DNA of 64,000 bases, from positions 62,001 through 126,000 of the forward strand of contig JAZPYZ010000019.1 of NCBI GenBank assembly GCA_045544455.1, written 5' to 3'. A model generated the notes under the pieces. The model was not told where the DNA came from. It was given only the letters and a program-made list of their open reading frames with translations, and ran no database searches. Each line of letters starts with the position of its first letter. The first letter of the stretch is position 1. Positions 51,367-61,214 of this stretch are shown piece by piece. The DNA comes from JAZPYZ01 sp045544455. GTDB taxonomy: Bacteria > Bacillota > Clostridia > Oscillospirales > Acutalibacteraceae. The position numbers were made by a program, and so were the translations under genes.

Positions 51367-52992
51367 TTAATACATACCGTCCATACCGCCGGCGGCCGGA
51401 GCTGCGGCAACCGGTTCTTTTTTATCGGTCACCAGCGATTCGGTGGTCAACACCATCGACGCAACCGATGCGGCGTTCTGCAAAGCGGAACGAGTCACTT
51501 TGGTTGGGTCAACGATACCCGCCGCAAACATATCGGTAAATTCTTCCGTCGCGAAGTTGTAACCGTAGTTTGCTTTATCGGCGGTGCGGATCTTATCGAT
51601 GATCACGCTGCCTTCAGTACCGGCGTTGGTCGCGATCTGGCGAACCGGTTCTTCAAGCGCTTTAAGCACGATCTGAATACCGGTTTTTTCGTCACCGGAA
51701 CAGGTTTCGAGCAACGTCATCAAGGCTTTTGACGCATTGATAAGCGCTACGCCGCCGCCGGCCACCAAACCTTCTTCCACCGCCGCACGGGTAGCCGCCA
51801 AAGCATCTTCGATGCGGAGTTTCTTTTCTTTCATTTCAATTTCGGTAGCGGCACCAACCTTGATGACCGCTACACCGCCGGACAATTTGGCCAAGCGTTC
51901 TTGCAGTTTTTCGCGATCGAAATCCGACGTGGTGGATTCGATTTGGTTGCGAATCTGTGCCACACGCGCTTTGATTTCTTCTTGCGAACCGGCACCGTCG
52001 ACGATGATGGTGGTTTCTTTCTGCACCTTCACCTGACGAGCACGACCAAGTTGTGCAATGGTGGTGTCTTTCAGTTCGAGACCGAGTTCTTCGGTAATAA
52101 CTTCGCCACCGGTCAGAATCGCGATATCGCGGAGCATTTCTTTACGGCGATCACCGAAGCCGGGCGCTTTTACGGCAACGCAGGTAAAGATGCCGCGCAG
52201 TTTGTTGACGATCAAGGTCGACAACGCTTCGCCTTCGACGTCTTCGGCAATGATGATGAGCTTTTGACCGGCTTGCATGATTTGTTCCAGCAGCGGCAAA
52301 ATCTCTTGAATGTTCGAGATTTTTTTATCGGTGATCAAAATGAACGCATCGTCAATAACCGCTTCCATCTTGTCGGTATCGCTGACCATGTACGGGGTGA
52401 TGTACCCACGGTCAAACTGCATACCTTCTACCACTTCGGAATAGGTTTCGGCGGTTTTAGATTCTTCCACCGTGATAACGCCGTCCGCCGATACTTTTGC
52501 CATCGCTTCGGAAATAAGTTGACCGATGGTCGCATCGCCGGCCGAAATGGTCGCGGCACTGGCGATATCGTCGGTGCCGGACACCTTTTTGGAGTTGGCT
52601 ACCAGTTCCGTAACAACCGCATCAACCGCCGTTTGGATACCGCGTTTGACACCCATCGGGTTGGCACCAGCCGCCACGTTCTTCATCCCTTCACGGATGA
52701 GCGCTTGCGCAAGCAACGTCGCCGTCGTCGTACCGTCACCGGCCACGTCGTTGGTTTTGGTCGAAACCTCTTTCACCAACTGTGCGCCCATGTTCTCAAA
52801 CGGATCATCCAGTTCGATTTCCTTCGCAATGGTCACACCGTCGTTGGTGATCAGCGGCGCGCCAAATTTTTTATCCAACACTACATTGCGGCCACGCGGA
52901 CCAAGCGTGATTTTGACCGTGTTGGCCAATTGGTCAACGCCGGATTGAAGCGCCTTGCGTGCTTCTTCTCCGTATAAAATCAGTTTAGACAT
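51367..52992 (-). CDS. groEL: chaperonin GroEL
   Basis: 541 residues. ATP-site motifs GDGTTTATLLAQAL (about residues 86-99) and GVTIAKEIELDDPFENMGAQ, and the Met/Gly-rich end GGMDGMY. Forms the 14-mer folding cage with GroES. Downstream of groES by 20 nt under one CIRCE element. Confidence 0.98.
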   Translation of the reverse strand: MSKLILYGEEARKALQSGVDQLANTVKITLGPRGRNVVLDKKFGAPLITNDGVTIAKEIELDDPFENMGAQLVKEVSTKTNDVAGDGTTTATLLAQALIREGMKNVAAGANPMGVKRGIQTAVDAVVTELVANSKKVSGTDDIASAATISAGDATIGQLISEAMAKVSADGVITVEESKTAETYSEVVEGMQFDRGYITPYMVSDTDKMEAVIDDAFILITDKKISNIQEILPLLEQIMQAGQKLIIIAEDVEGEALSTLIVNKLRGIFTCVAVKAPGFGDRRKEMLRDIAILTGGEVITEELGLELKDTTIAQLGRARQVKVQKETTIIVDGAGSQEEIKARVAQIRNQIESTTSDFDREKLQERLAKLSGGVAVIKVGAATEIEMKEKKLRIEDALAATRAAVEEGLVAGGGVALINASKALMTLLETCSGDEKTGIQIVLKALEEPVRQIATNAGTEGSVIIDKIRTADKANYGYNFATEEFTDMFAAGIVDPTKVTRSALQNAASVASMVLTTESLVTDKKEPVAAAPAAGGMDGMY

Positions 52993-53012
52993 AACAGTTT
53001 CCTCCTAATAGA

Positions 53013-53297
53013 TTATTCCACGATGGCCAAAATATCCGCTTGACGCACGATGGTATATTTCTCGCCGTCAACCTTCACTTCGGTACCGACATATTGACTG
53101 GTGATGACTTTATCACCGGTTTTGACATACATAGTTACTTCTTTGCCATCCACCAGTCCACCAGGACCAACGGCAATCACTTCGGCAACCTGCGGTTTCT
53201 CTTTCGCAGAACCGGCCAACACAATACCGCTTTTGGTGGTTTCTTCCGCTTCAACCGTTTTCAACACAACACGGTCCGCTAACGGTTTAATAGTCAT
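53013..53297 (-). CDS. groES: co-chaperonin GroES
   Basis: 94 residues. Starts MTIKPLADRVVLKTVEAEET; mobile loop TTKSGIVLAGSAKEKPQ and the GPGG turn are conserved. Caps the GroEL ring. First gene of the CIRCE-controlled operon. Confidence 0.98.
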   Translation of the reverse strand: MTIKPLADRVVLKTVEAEETTKSGIVLAGSAKEKPQVAEVIAVGPGGLVDGKEVTMYVKTGDKVITSQYVGTEVKVDGEKYTIVRQADILAIVE

Positions 53298-53325
53298 AGT
53301 TCATTCCTCCAGACGTTGGTATCTG

Positions 53326-53352
53326 TTAGCACTCGACTTCATCGAGTGCTAA
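53326..53352. promoter_or_regulatory. CIRCE operator (HrcA site)
   Basis: Perfect match to the consensus TTAGCACTC-N9-GAGTGCTAA, just downstream of the groES -10. HrcA represses here; heat or unfolded protein load relieves it. hrcA itself is not in the window. Confidence 0.97.
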
Positions 53353-53363
53353 CAACGATTACC

Positions 53364-53392
53364 ATTGTAACCCAATTCAGCACAAAAATCAA
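53364..53392 (-). promoter_or_regulatory. sigma-A promoter of groES-groEL
   Basis: TTGATT, 17 nt, TACAAT on the minus strand; the transcription start would fall inside or next to CIRCE. Confidence 0.82.
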
Positions 53393-53450
53393 TAGATAAT
53401 TCCCTTTTTTATAAATTATTCACATTTGGGAAAAATATCCGTCTTTTTAC

Positions 53451-53481
53451 AAAAAAGCAGGCGAAAGGCGCCTGCTTTTTA
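53451..53481 (-). terminator. terminator of the recN/HPrK-like/PqqD transcript
   Basis: AAAAAGCAGGCG pairs with CGCCTGCTTTTT around a short loop; 12 nt past the PqqD stop. Confidence 0.93.
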
Positions 53482-53492
53482 TCAAATCTATT

Positions 53493-53759
53493 TTACTCAG
53501 CCAACAAATTGTTTTCTTTTAAACAAGCGAGGAATCGGTCAATATCTTGTTTAGCAACGTCTTGTTCCACGTCGTATTGTTCCAACACTGCATCCACAAT
53601 CTCATCGCGGGACATGGCATCTTCCAAACATTCCCACACAAACGCACCGGTGCCGTTTAACGTAATCACGCTACTGAAATCGACGCTGTTTTCCCCTACC
53701 GGAATCACAACAAAACTTTCGCCCACTTTGCGAAGCAAAAAACCTTCTTTCATTTTCAT
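53493..53759 (-). CDS. PqqD family protein (RiPP-recognition-element fold)
   Basis: 88 residues from the ATG at 53759 (GAGGAG 8 nt upstream). The PqqD pattern is clear: GFLLRKVGESFVVIPVG, LNGTGAFVWECLED, DVAKQDIDRFLACLKENNLL. PqqD-type proteins present precursor peptides to modifying enzymes. No radical SAM enzyme or precursor peptide is visible in the window; only an HPrK-like protein, coupled by ATGA overlap. Role unknown. Confidence 0.9.
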   Translation of the reverse strand: MKMKEGFLLRKVGESFVVIPVGENSVDFSSVITLNGTGAFVWECLEDAMSRDEIVDAVLEQYDVEQDVAKQDIDRFLACLKENNLLAE

Positions 53760-54469
53760 GGCCGATTCTCCTCTATAAATTGATAAGCGATCTCCATCGC
53801 GTGTTTGCTGACTGTGCATCCCATTTGTCCGATAAGCGTGTCGCTCACCAAGCGATCTAACAAGGCCAATTTTGCCGCCGCACGTTCGGGATGACGGCTG
53901 ATACCTGATTGACGAATCAACTGTTTGACTGCGGTGGCCGTATCCAATCGTCGTATCCAATTGTGATCATCGCGTTCCAAAAATATAATACCGCCGAGTG
54001 GGACGCGCACGTTTCGATTTTCTTCATACCGGCCGCTAAACGGTGTTCCGTATACCCAAAAGCTATCTTGTTCTAACCGGATCACCGGTTTATCGTCGTT
54101 GATGATAAACGCCCGTTCGCCAAACCGATCCAACCACAATTGCGTATGCGTGGATTTGCCGACGCCGCTATCGGCCGAGAACAGATACGCCCGTCCGTTG
54201 ACCGCCACGGCCGACGCATGAATCGATAGCGCATCAAACCGCCATAACCGACCGGCAAAAACCGCACCGGTCCACATGTATTCGGTTTGTTCTATCGAGT
54301 TTAAGGGGTTGTCTTGATGTTTACGTGCCAAATACTCATCACTGAGTATTAAGGAAACGTCCGGACAAGCGTCGGCATCGTCCGTTTGGAACAAAGCGGC
54401 ACGACGCGTAAGCAACTCATAACGAGGTTGCATTTCCACCGTGAGACCGGCTATATCATACATCGCCAC
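53756..54469 (-). CDS. HPr-kinase-like P-loop protein
   Basis: 237 residues; GTG start at 54469 with GGGGG 7 nt upstream (an ATG two codons later is too far). The P-loop LFSADSGVGKSTHTQLW (about residues 93-109) and FIINDDKPVIR follow the HPrK/P C-terminal fold; the KATP-like domain is complete but the HPrK N-terminal domain and HPrK signature are missing. Such proteins accompany PqqD in peptide-modification loci, where some phosphorylate serine of a peptide. Substrate unknown here. Confidence 0.85.
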   Translation of the reverse strand: MAMYDIAGLTVEMQPRYELLTRRAALFQTDDADACPDVSLILSDEYLARKHQDNPLNSIEQTEYMWTGAVFAGRLWRFDALSIHASAVAVNGRAYLFSADSGVGKSTHTQLWLDRFGERAFIINDDKPVIRLEQDSFWVYGTPFSGRYEENRNVRVPLGGIIFLERDDHNWIRRLDTATAVKQLIRQSGISRHPERAAAKLALLDRLVSDTLIGQMGCTVSKHAMEIAYQFIEENRP

Positions 54470-54483
54470 CGCGCATCCCCCTT

Positions 54484-56142
54484 TTACTGTTCTTGCAACA
54501 TTTCCTCAGCCGCACCAAGTGTAGCCGCCGTAACCTGTCCACCGATAATACGTGCCAATTCACGTTGGCGCTCGGTTAAATCCAAAGTTTTCACATCGGT
54601 ATACGTGCGACCGTCATGCACCTGTTTTGATACCAGCAAATGACGATGTCCTTTAGCCGCTATCTGCGCCAAATGTGTCACGCACAATGTTTGTCTGCGC
54701 AAAGCGGTTTGCCGTAGTTTGATACCGACTTTATTTGCCGCAAAGCCACTGATACCGGTATCCACTTCGTCAAACACCAACGTGTCGATATCGTCCGCTT
54801 CGGCCAACACCGACTTCATCGCCAACATAATGCGCGACATTTCACCGCCGGACGCGATCTTCGACATCGGTTTCGGCGGTTCTCCGGGGTTGGCGGAAAT
54901 CAAAAACTCCACCTTATCGCCGCCCGTTATCGTCATGGTAGTCGGTTCGATCGATACCGACAAACGCACCGTCGGCATGTCTAAAAACGCTAACTGTTCG
55001 GTCAACTGCGCCATCATGCGTTCGCCGGCAGTCTTACGAGCAGCGGTAAGCAGACCGGCTGTGCGTACCGTTTCATCGGCCGCCGCATCCAACTCTCGCT
55101 CGAGTTTGACACGTTGTTCATCATTGGTATCGATGGCATTTAATTCCGCTTTCGCACGTTCCAAATGTGCCAGCGCTTCCGCTTCATTACCGTATTTATG
55201 GATCAACCGCCGAATGGTTTGCAACCGTGATTCGATGGTATCCAACGTTTGTTCATCCACTACCAAACCATCGGTCAGGTCGCGCAACTCTTCGGCACAC
55301 GCTTCCAGTTCTGCCACCGCGCCGTGAAACCGTTGTTCCAACGATTGCAGATCCGGCACCATACCGGCTGCGCGACCGATCTTATCCGCCGCCGATGAAG
55401 CCGCCGCCAGCACACCGGTTGTATCATCATCACCATCGAGGGAAAACGCAATATCGCCAAACAAACGAGCAATTTTCTCGGCATTTCGGCAGATATCCCG
55501 TTGTTTGGTCAAGGTTTCTTCTTCACCGACTTTCAGATCGGCTTCTTCCAATTCTGCTATTTGAAACGTCAACATATCACGACGTTGTTGTTTTTCATCT
55601 TCATCCAATTCGGTAGCCTTTAGTTGCCGCCGAATCACACAATAACGATGATATGCTTGTTCATATACACCGCGTACTTCATCAAGTTCACCGTACCGGT
55701 CAAGATACACCAAATGTTTATCCACTGAAAGCAACGCCTGGTTTTCGTGTTGTCCGTGAACGTTGACCAGCGTACGTCCGATTTCACGCAATACCGATAC
55801 CGTTGCCGGACGGCCGTTGATACGGCATTGACTGCGTCCGTCTTCCGTTATAGAACGCGTAATCAGCAAGCATCCGTCTTCGTCCACGTCAAAACCAACC
55901 GAACGCACCGTTTCAAGCGACGTATTCGACAACCGTTCAAACAGCGCCGTCACCGTTGCTTGACCGCTTCCGGTACGCACCAGATCCTTGTGCGTACGTT
56001 CCCCCAACACCGCGTTAAGCGCATCGATGACGATGGATTTACCGGCACCGGTTTCACCGGTCAGCACGTGGAATCCGTCACCGAATTCGATATCGGCCCG
56101 TTCGATGACCGCCATATTTTCGATATGCAGATTTGTCAGCAT
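54484..56142 (-). CDS. recN: DNA repair protein RecN
   Basis: 552 residues, SMC-like: N-terminal Walker A VLTGETGAGKSIVIDALNAV (about residues 28-47), two coiled-coil arms, and C-terminal signature SGGEMSRIMLAMK with Walker B LVFDEVDTGISG. Helps join DNA ends at double-strand breaks. argR-recN adjacency is standard in Firmicutes. Confidence 0.97.
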   Translation of the reverse strand: MLTNLHIENMAVIERADIEFGDGFHVLTGETGAGKSIVIDALNAVLGERTHKDLVRTGSGQATVTALFERLSNTSLETVRSVGFDVDEDGCLLITRSITEDGRSQCRINGRPATVSVLREIGRTLVNVHGQHENQALLSVDKHLVYLDRYGELDEVRGVYEQAYHRYCVIRRQLKATELDEDEKQQRRDMLTFQIAELEEADLKVGEEETLTKQRDICRNAEKIARLFGDIAFSLDGDDDTTGVLAAASSAADKIGRAAGMVPDLQSLEQRFHGAVAELEACAEELRDLTDGLVVDEQTLDTIESRLQTIRRLIHKYGNEAEALAHLERAKAELNAIDTNDEQRVKLERELDAAADETVRTAGLLTAARKTAGERMMAQLTEQLAFLDMPTVRLSVSIEPTTMTITGGDKVEFLISANPGEPPKPMSKIASGGEMSRIMLAMKSVLAEADDIDTLVFDEVDTGISGFAANKVGIKLRQTALRRQTLCVTHLAQIAAKGHRHLLVSKQVHDGRTYTDVKTLDLTERQRELARIIGGQVTAATLGAAEEMLQEQ

Positions 56143-56154
56143 AGCGATTCCAAC

Positions 56155-56607
56155 CTATTTCTTCATGAATTTTTTCAATTCCGCGACCATTTCCACCGCG
56201 TTGTTTTCATCTTTCGCAATACACAAAAAGGTATCGTCACCAGCCAAGGTGCCGATGATCCCTTTAAAATGCATCCCATCCACACCGGCGCAAACCGCGT
56301 TTGCCATACCGGCAAAGCATTTCACCACCACGATATGACCGGCAAAATCCACCGATTGTACCGCATCCGAGAAGAGCGAGTAAAACTTTTCGGCCCCTGC
56401 TCCCTCGCCACCAGTAAACGGCGTGTAGCGATAGGTACCGTCTTTCCGCAGGGTTTTGACCAAACGCAGTTCCTTGATATCGCGCGACACCGTCGCTTGT
56501 GTTACATGGAACCCTTCTTTACACAATCGACTAAGCAACTCTTCTTGCGTATCGACCGCTTCGTTTTGTATAATCTCCAAAATTTTGGCATGTCTACGCG
56601 TTTTCAA
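56155..56607 (-). CDS. argR: arginine repressor
   Basis: 150 residues; TTG start with GGGAG 8 nt upstream. N-terminal winged helix with ATVSRDIKELRLVK, and the C-terminal arginine-binding trimer domain with GTLAGDDTFLCIAKDE. Represses arginine synthesis and activates catabolism as an L-arginine-bound hexamer. Confidence 0.95.
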   Translation of the reverse strand: MKTRRHAKILEIIQNEAVDTQEELLSRLCKEGFHVTQATVSRDIKELRLVKTLRKDGTYRYTPFTGGEGAGAEKFYSLFSDAVQSVDFAGHIVVVKCFAGMANAVCAGVDGMHFKGIIGTLAGDDTFLCIAKDENNAVEMVAELKKFMKK

Positions 56608-56636
56608 AACAATCTCTCCCTTATGTTGAACGTCGG

Positions 56637-57464
56637 TTATCTTCGATTCAATATTTTTTCGGTTAACACATCGTAAAACGCCATTGGTTTCAGTTTAATC
56701 AATTTCGCCTCACGGTCGGCATTTTCCACCAACACCACGTCACCGGCTTGCAACGTCACGCTTTCCTCCCCGTCAACGGTCAAGATCGCGTTCTCTTTTT
56801 CCACCAACGCCGTCAATTTGGCCGTACGGTCAAAAATATACGAGCGCGCATGCAACGAGTGCGGACATACCGGCGTCATCAACAAGCAGTTCAACGCCGG
56901 ATCGATCACCGGGCCACCGGCCGATAAGGAATACGCCGTCGAACCGGTAGGCGTCGACAAAATCACCCCGTCGGCATGATAGGTAATAACCGGGTTATCC
57001 CCGTTTTGAATTTGCAACTGTAACATCCGCGATAGCGTACCGCGCGATACCACCGCTTCGTTAAGGGCGGTGGTGGTATGTACGGGTTGTCCGTCACGAA
57101 GAATACGGACGTGCAACATCATACGGGTTTCGATCTCATATTGTCCATCGGTCAACCGACTCAACTGATCCAACTCATTGAGTTCCAAACCGGCCATGAA
57201 GCCGAGCCGACCGCCGTTGATACCCAGGACGGCTTTTTGGTGCGCGGCGGCACGTTTGGCCGTGTGAATGATCGTTCCGTCACCGCCGACCGCTATCACA
57301 ACGTCTCCTTGTTCGATATAGGTATCGATCTTATCCGAGAGAAAACCCACGTCTTTCGGCGGCAAAATCACCTGTGCGCCAATCGCATCCAACGCCTGCA
57401 AAATAGACGGCAAAGCGCCCTTTACGCCGTTGGCTCGATCGTTCGCTACAACCGTTATACGCAT
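56637..57464 (-). CDS. nadK: NAD kinase
   Basis: 275 residues. The GGDGT motif (VGGDGTIIHTAKRA, about residues 60-73), NGGRLGFMAGLE, TALNEAVVSRG (NE motif) and GSTAYSLSAGG are complete. Makes NADP+ from NAD+ with ATP or polyphosphate. 1 nt after tlyA. Confidence 0.96.
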   Translation of the reverse strand: MRITVVANDRANGVKGALPSILQALDAIGAQVILPPKDVGFLSDKIDTYIEQGDVVIAVGGDGTIIHTAKRAAAHQKAVLGINGGRLGFMAGLELNELDQLSRLTDGQYEIETRMMLHVRILRDGQPVHTTTALNEAVVSRGTLSRMLQLQIQNGDNPVITYHADGVILSTPTGSTAYSLSAGGPVIDPALNCLLMTPVCPHSLHARSYIFDRTAKLTALVEKENAILTVDGEESVTLQAGDVVLVENADREAKLIKLKPMAFYDVLTEKILNRR

Positions 57465-57465
57465 A

Positions 57466-58221
57466 TTATCCCTCCCGTTCCCGATTAGTGTAACATAAAA
57501 CCGCTAAAAATTCAACATTTCCGTCACCGCCGGTGATCGGCGATTCCTCCACCGCCAGCACCCGAAACGGCAACGTTTCTAAAAACGACGTAATATCCGT
57601 CACCACGCGCCGGCGCACTGCCGGATTTTTCACAATACCGCCTTTGCCGATATCCACGCGTCCGGCCTCAAATTGAGGTTTGATCAACACGATCACCGTA
57701 GCTCCCTGTGCTAAAAACGGCGGAATATACGGCATCACCGATTTCAGTGAAATAAACGACACATCCACGCTGCAGATCTGCACCGAATGCGGTGCGATCA
57801 CGGCTTGAAGCGTTTCAGTATGACGAATATCCGTCCCTTCGCAATTGACCACGCGCGCATCTGCCCGTAACGTCGGGTGCAGTTGCCCGTGTCCCACGTC
57901 GATCGCGTATACCCGAGCTGCCCCGTTTTGCAACATACAGTCGGTAAATCCGCCAGTCGATGCCCCAACATCCATAGCCGTCATACCATCCAGCGTAACC
58001 GGTACCATAGTCAACGCTTTTTCCAGTTTATAACCGCCGCGTCCGACATACCGAATACCGGACGTGTCGCACACAATCTGATCGGCATCGCTCACCGATG
58101 CGGAAGCTTTCGTCACTGCTTTACCGTTGACTGTCACCAAACCGGCTACAATCAACTCTTTCGCTTTGGAGCGACCGCTAACCAATCCGTGCGATACCAA
58201 CCACGCATCCAACCGTTCCAT
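57466..58221 (-). CDS. tlyA: TlyA family rRNA 2'-O-methyltransferase
   Basis: 251 residues. N-terminal S4 RNA-binding domain (ERLDAWLVSHGLVSGRSKAK) and a FtsJ-like methyltransferase with MDVGASTGGFTDCMLQNGA (SAM site) and the catalytic-type residues in DVSFISL and LIKPQFEAG. Mycobacterial TlyA methylates 16S and 23S rRNA; the clostridial form is assumed similar. Conserved dxs-tlyA-nadK order. Confidence 0.94.
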   Translation of the reverse strand: MERLDAWLVSHGLVSGRSKAKELIVAGLVTVNGKAVTKASASVSDADQIVCDTSGIRYVGRGGYKLEKALTMVPVTLDGMTAMDVGASTGGFTDCMLQNGAARVYAIDVGHGQLHPTLRADARVVNCEGTDIRHTETLQAVIAPHSVQICSVDVSFISLKSVMPYIPPFLAQGATVIVLIKPQFEAGRVDIGKGGIVKNPAVRRRVVTDITSFLETLPFRVLAVEESPITGGDGNVEFLAVLCYTNREREG

Positions 58222-58224
58222 CGT

Positions 58225-60075
58225 TTATTCCTCGTCTATTGCCTGATATATGCCATCCACGTCCAGTTGATGACGACTAAGGGCTACCGCCTCGTTGCAG
58301 GTACCCACAAACGTATCAATCACACGCGATTGATAACGCCCTTTATAGGCGGTTTGCAGTAATCGATCGCCGACATATTCCGCCACGCCACCGGATCCTT
58401 CTTCTACAAACAACACGCGATGGTATTCTCGTATCAGTTCCAACACATCATCCCCGATGGGTTTGATACGGTTGAGTTTTAGCACCGACACATCTTTACC
58501 TTCAGCGATCGCCTTTTGAGCCGCCGTTAACACCGTTGCAAACAATCGGCCATAGGTTACCACCAACAATCGGTTCGCGTGGCCGCGCAACAACCGATAC
58601 GGCTTTGTATCGGGATGATACTGTTCCAAACCGGCCCATTGATCTCCCTTAGGATACCGCACGACCGCAATGCCCTCTACTTCATATAATGCTTGGCGCA
58701 GATTGAGCACCAGCTCATCAAACGTGGCCGGCGAAAAAATCGTCACATTCGGGATCGTGTACAAGAACGACACATCGAAAATCCCTTGATGGGTTTCCCC
58801 ATCGCCCGGCACCACACCGGCGCGATCCACCGCCAACACAATGTGGTGATTGCTGATCGCGGTATCGTTGAGCAGCTGGTCATAGCACCGTTGCAAAAAG
58901 GTGGAATATACCGCAAACACCGGCAACGCACCACCTTTGGCCAAGCCGGACGCAAAGGTAACGGCATGTTCTTCTGCGATCCCCACGTCAAAGAAACGAT
59001 CCGGGAACGCCGCCGCAAACGAATCCAGGCCCGTTCCGTCTTGCATAGCCGCCGTGATCGCACAAATACGCGAATCTTCTTTGGCTAACTGTTCCAATGC
59101 GCGGCCGAACGTCGCCGAAAACGACGGACCACCGGCCGGCACTTTACCGGTATTGACGTTGTATTTGGAAACGCCATGATACACGTGCGGATTTTCCATC
59201 GCAAAATCGCAACCTTTACCTTTCACGGTTTCGACGTGCATCAACACCGGTTTGCCGATGGATTTAGCCGTTTCGAACGCGCGGATCAAATCCGTTAAAT
59301 CGTGACCGTCCACCGGCCCGAGATAATAAAATCCCAGATCCTCAAACCACGAACTGTTTCGATACAGAATATTTTTCAATTTGATTTTGGCGCCCATAAC
59401 CAACCGAACCAAACCGTTTCCAAGCAGTGGGATCTTGGATAACACCTTTTGGAACCGAGATTTGAACTGAATATAGCGCGGACGGGCACGCAAGCCGGCT
59501 AAATACCGCGCCACATATCCGACGTTTTGGTTGATCGACATACGGTTATCGTTGAGCACCACAATAAGCTTGTCTTTACTGCGGCCGGCATTGGCCAACC
59601 CTTCATAGGCCAAGCCGCCCGTCAAAGCGCCATCGCCCAATACCGCGATGGTATATCCGTCATCACCGGTCAGTTTCTTCGCTTTGGCGATCCCATTGGC
59701 GGCCGAAACGGCCGTACTGGCGTGACCGCACACGAACGCATCGTGTTCGCTTTCGGCCGGACGCGGAAACCCGGAGATACCGCCATCGGCACGCAACAGA
59801 TGAAACTGATCTGCACGGCCGGTAAGCAATTTATGGACATAGCATTGATGACCTACGTCCCACACGATTTGGTCATGCGGCGTGGAAAACACGCGATGCA
59901 TCGCCATCGTCACTTCTACAATGCCTAAGTTCGACGCCAAATGGCCGCCGGTATGCGACAACGTTTCGATCATCGTTTGACGGATCTCATCGGCAACAGC
60001 CGGCAAATCCTGGGCCGGTATCGCTTTAAAATCATCCGGATGTTTAATGGTGGATAACCAAGACGTAGATGCCAC
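58225..60075 (-). CDS. dxs: 1-deoxy-D-xylulose-5-phosphate synthase
   Basis: 616 residues; GTG start (GGAGGGG 7 nt upstream). Thiamine-diphosphate site GDGALTGGLAYEGLANAG with VVLNDNRMSI, and the second domain IAEEHAVTFASGLAKGG. First step of the MEP isoprenoid pathway. Next to ispA. Confidence 0.97.
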   Translation of the reverse strand: MASTSWLSTIKHPDDFKAIPAQDLPAVADEIRQTMIETLSHTGGHLASNLGIVEVTMAMHRVFSTPHDQIVWDVGHQCYVHKLLTGRADQFHLLRADGGISGFPRPAESEHDAFVCGHASTAVSAANGIAKAKKLTGDDGYTIAVLGDGALTGGLAYEGLANAGRSKDKLIVVLNDNRMSINQNVGYVARYLAGLRARPRYIQFKSRFQKVLSKIPLLGNGLVRLVMGAKIKLKNILYRNSSWFEDLGFYYLGPVDGHDLTDLIRAFETAKSIGKPVLMHVETVKGKGCDFAMENPHVYHGVSKYNVNTGKVPAGGPSFSATFGRALEQLAKEDSRICAITAAMQDGTGLDSFAAAFPDRFFDVGIAEEHAVTFASGLAKGGALPVFAVYSTFLQRCYDQLLNDTAISNHHIVLAVDRAGVVPGDGETHQGIFDVSFLYTIPNVTIFSPATFDELVLNLRQALYEVEGIAVVRYPKGDQWAGLEQYHPDTKPYRLLRGHANRLLVVTYGRLFATVLTAAQKAIAEGKDVSVLKLNRIKPIGDDVLELIREYHRVLFVEEGSGGVAEYVGDRLLQTAYKGRYQSRVIDTFVGTCNEAVALSRHQLDVDGIYQAIDEE

Positions 60076-60099
60076 CGCGTTTCCCCTCCTTTGATTGGT

Positions 60100-60993
60100 T
60101 TATGCCGTGCGATGTAACAACGTTTGCGCCAACTGACACAATCCTTGTCCGGATTCGCCGAACCGTTCCATCGCTTCCAGCGCTTTTTGAGTTCGTTCTT
60201 CTGCCAACCGTTGAGAGGCTTCTAACCCCAACAACGACACATACGTATTTTTCGTATTTTCGGCATCGCTATGCACCGGTTTGCCGAGTGTCGCCTCATC
60301 CGACACCACATCCAAAATATCGTCAACAATTTGGAAACACAAACCGATCTCCCGACCGAATCGATCGGCCGCCAAACACGTTGCTTCATCCGCACCGGCC
60401 AACACGCATCCCATCACGCATGCCGCGCGAATCAAAGCGGCCGTTTTACCGTCTTGCAAAACTTCTAATTCGTCAACCGAAATGGTACGGTTTTCGCTTT
60501 GCAGGTCAATCACCTGACCGCCAACCATCCCATTGATTCCGGACGCAGATGCCAACACAAACGCGGCACGCAAGCGTCGTTCTGCCGACACGTTCGGTGA
60601 AACGGTCGGTTGCAACATGCATTCAAACGCCCGATTCAACAACGCATCACCGGCAAGCAACGCCATATCTTCACCGTATTTGGCATGAACCGACGGTTTA
60701 CCGCGCCGTAACAGGCTGTTATCCATACACGGCAGATCGTCATGCACCAAGGAATACGAATGAATCATTTCCAGGGCACAAGCGTACGGCAACGCATCTT
60801 CGATGCGGCCGCCGCAGATACGGCAAAATTCTAACAACAATACCGGCCGAATGCGTTTACCGCCGGCCGCGCAAGCATATGCCATTGCCTCGGACACCAC
60901 CCCTTGAAGCGTGTCGGTATCCGGCAAATACTGCGGCAACGCATCCTCAACGGCACGTTGAGCACGGCGCATCGACTCGTTATACAAGATCAT
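60100..60993 (-). CDS. ispA: polyprenyl synthetase (farnesyl-diphosphate synthase type)
   Basis: 297 residues. Both aspartate-rich motifs are present: SLVHDDLPCMDNSLLRRGKP and FQIVDDILDV; GGKRIRPVL binds isopentenyl diphosphate. Makes C15 (possibly C20) diphosphate for undecaprenyl and quinone chains. Overlaps xseB by 4 bp. Confidence 0.94.
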   Translation of the reverse strand: MILYNESMRRAQRAVEDALPQYLPDTDTLQGVVSEAMAYACAAGGKRIRPVLLLEFCRICGGRIEDALPYACALEMIHSYSLVHDDLPCMDNSLLRRGKPSVHAKYGEDMALLAGDALLNRAFECMLQPTVSPNVSAERRLRAAFVLASASGINGMVGGQVIDLQSENRTISVDELEVLQDGKTAALIRAACVMGCVLAGADEATCLAADRFGREIGLCFQIVDDILDVVSDEATLGKPVHSDAENTKNTYVSLLGLEASQRLAEERTQKALEAMERFGESGQGLCQLAQTLLHRTA

Positions 60994-61214
60994 ACCGCGT
61001 CATCCCCTTCCGGCGCACAGTCATCGGCCTGCAGGGTTAATTTCACGATTTTTTGTTCGGCCTCTTTGAGCGATTTTGAACAATACGCCGCCAGTTTGGT
61101 TCCTTCTTCAAACAACTGTAACGATTCATCCAACGAACACTTGCCGCTTTCCAAATAGGCCACAATTTGTTCCAACCGAGTCATCGCTTTTTCAAAGGTC
61201 CATTCTGTCGCCAT
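60990..61214 (-). CDS. xseB: exodeoxyribonuclease VII small subunit
   Basis: 74 residues with the family core FEKAMTRLEQIVAYLESGKC and SLDESLQLFEEGTKL. Binds XseA to form exonuclease VII. Its ATG directly follows the xseA stop. Confidence 0.95.
   Translation of the reverse strand: MATEWTFEKAMTRLEQIVAYLESGKCSLDESLQLFEEGTKLAAYCSKSLKEAEQKIVKLTLQADDCAPEGDDAV

Noticed and set aside
51901..52977. 358-codon open frame antisense to groEL
   Set aside because: It is a mirror of a highly expressed gene with biased codons, has no family resemblance and no ribosome site.
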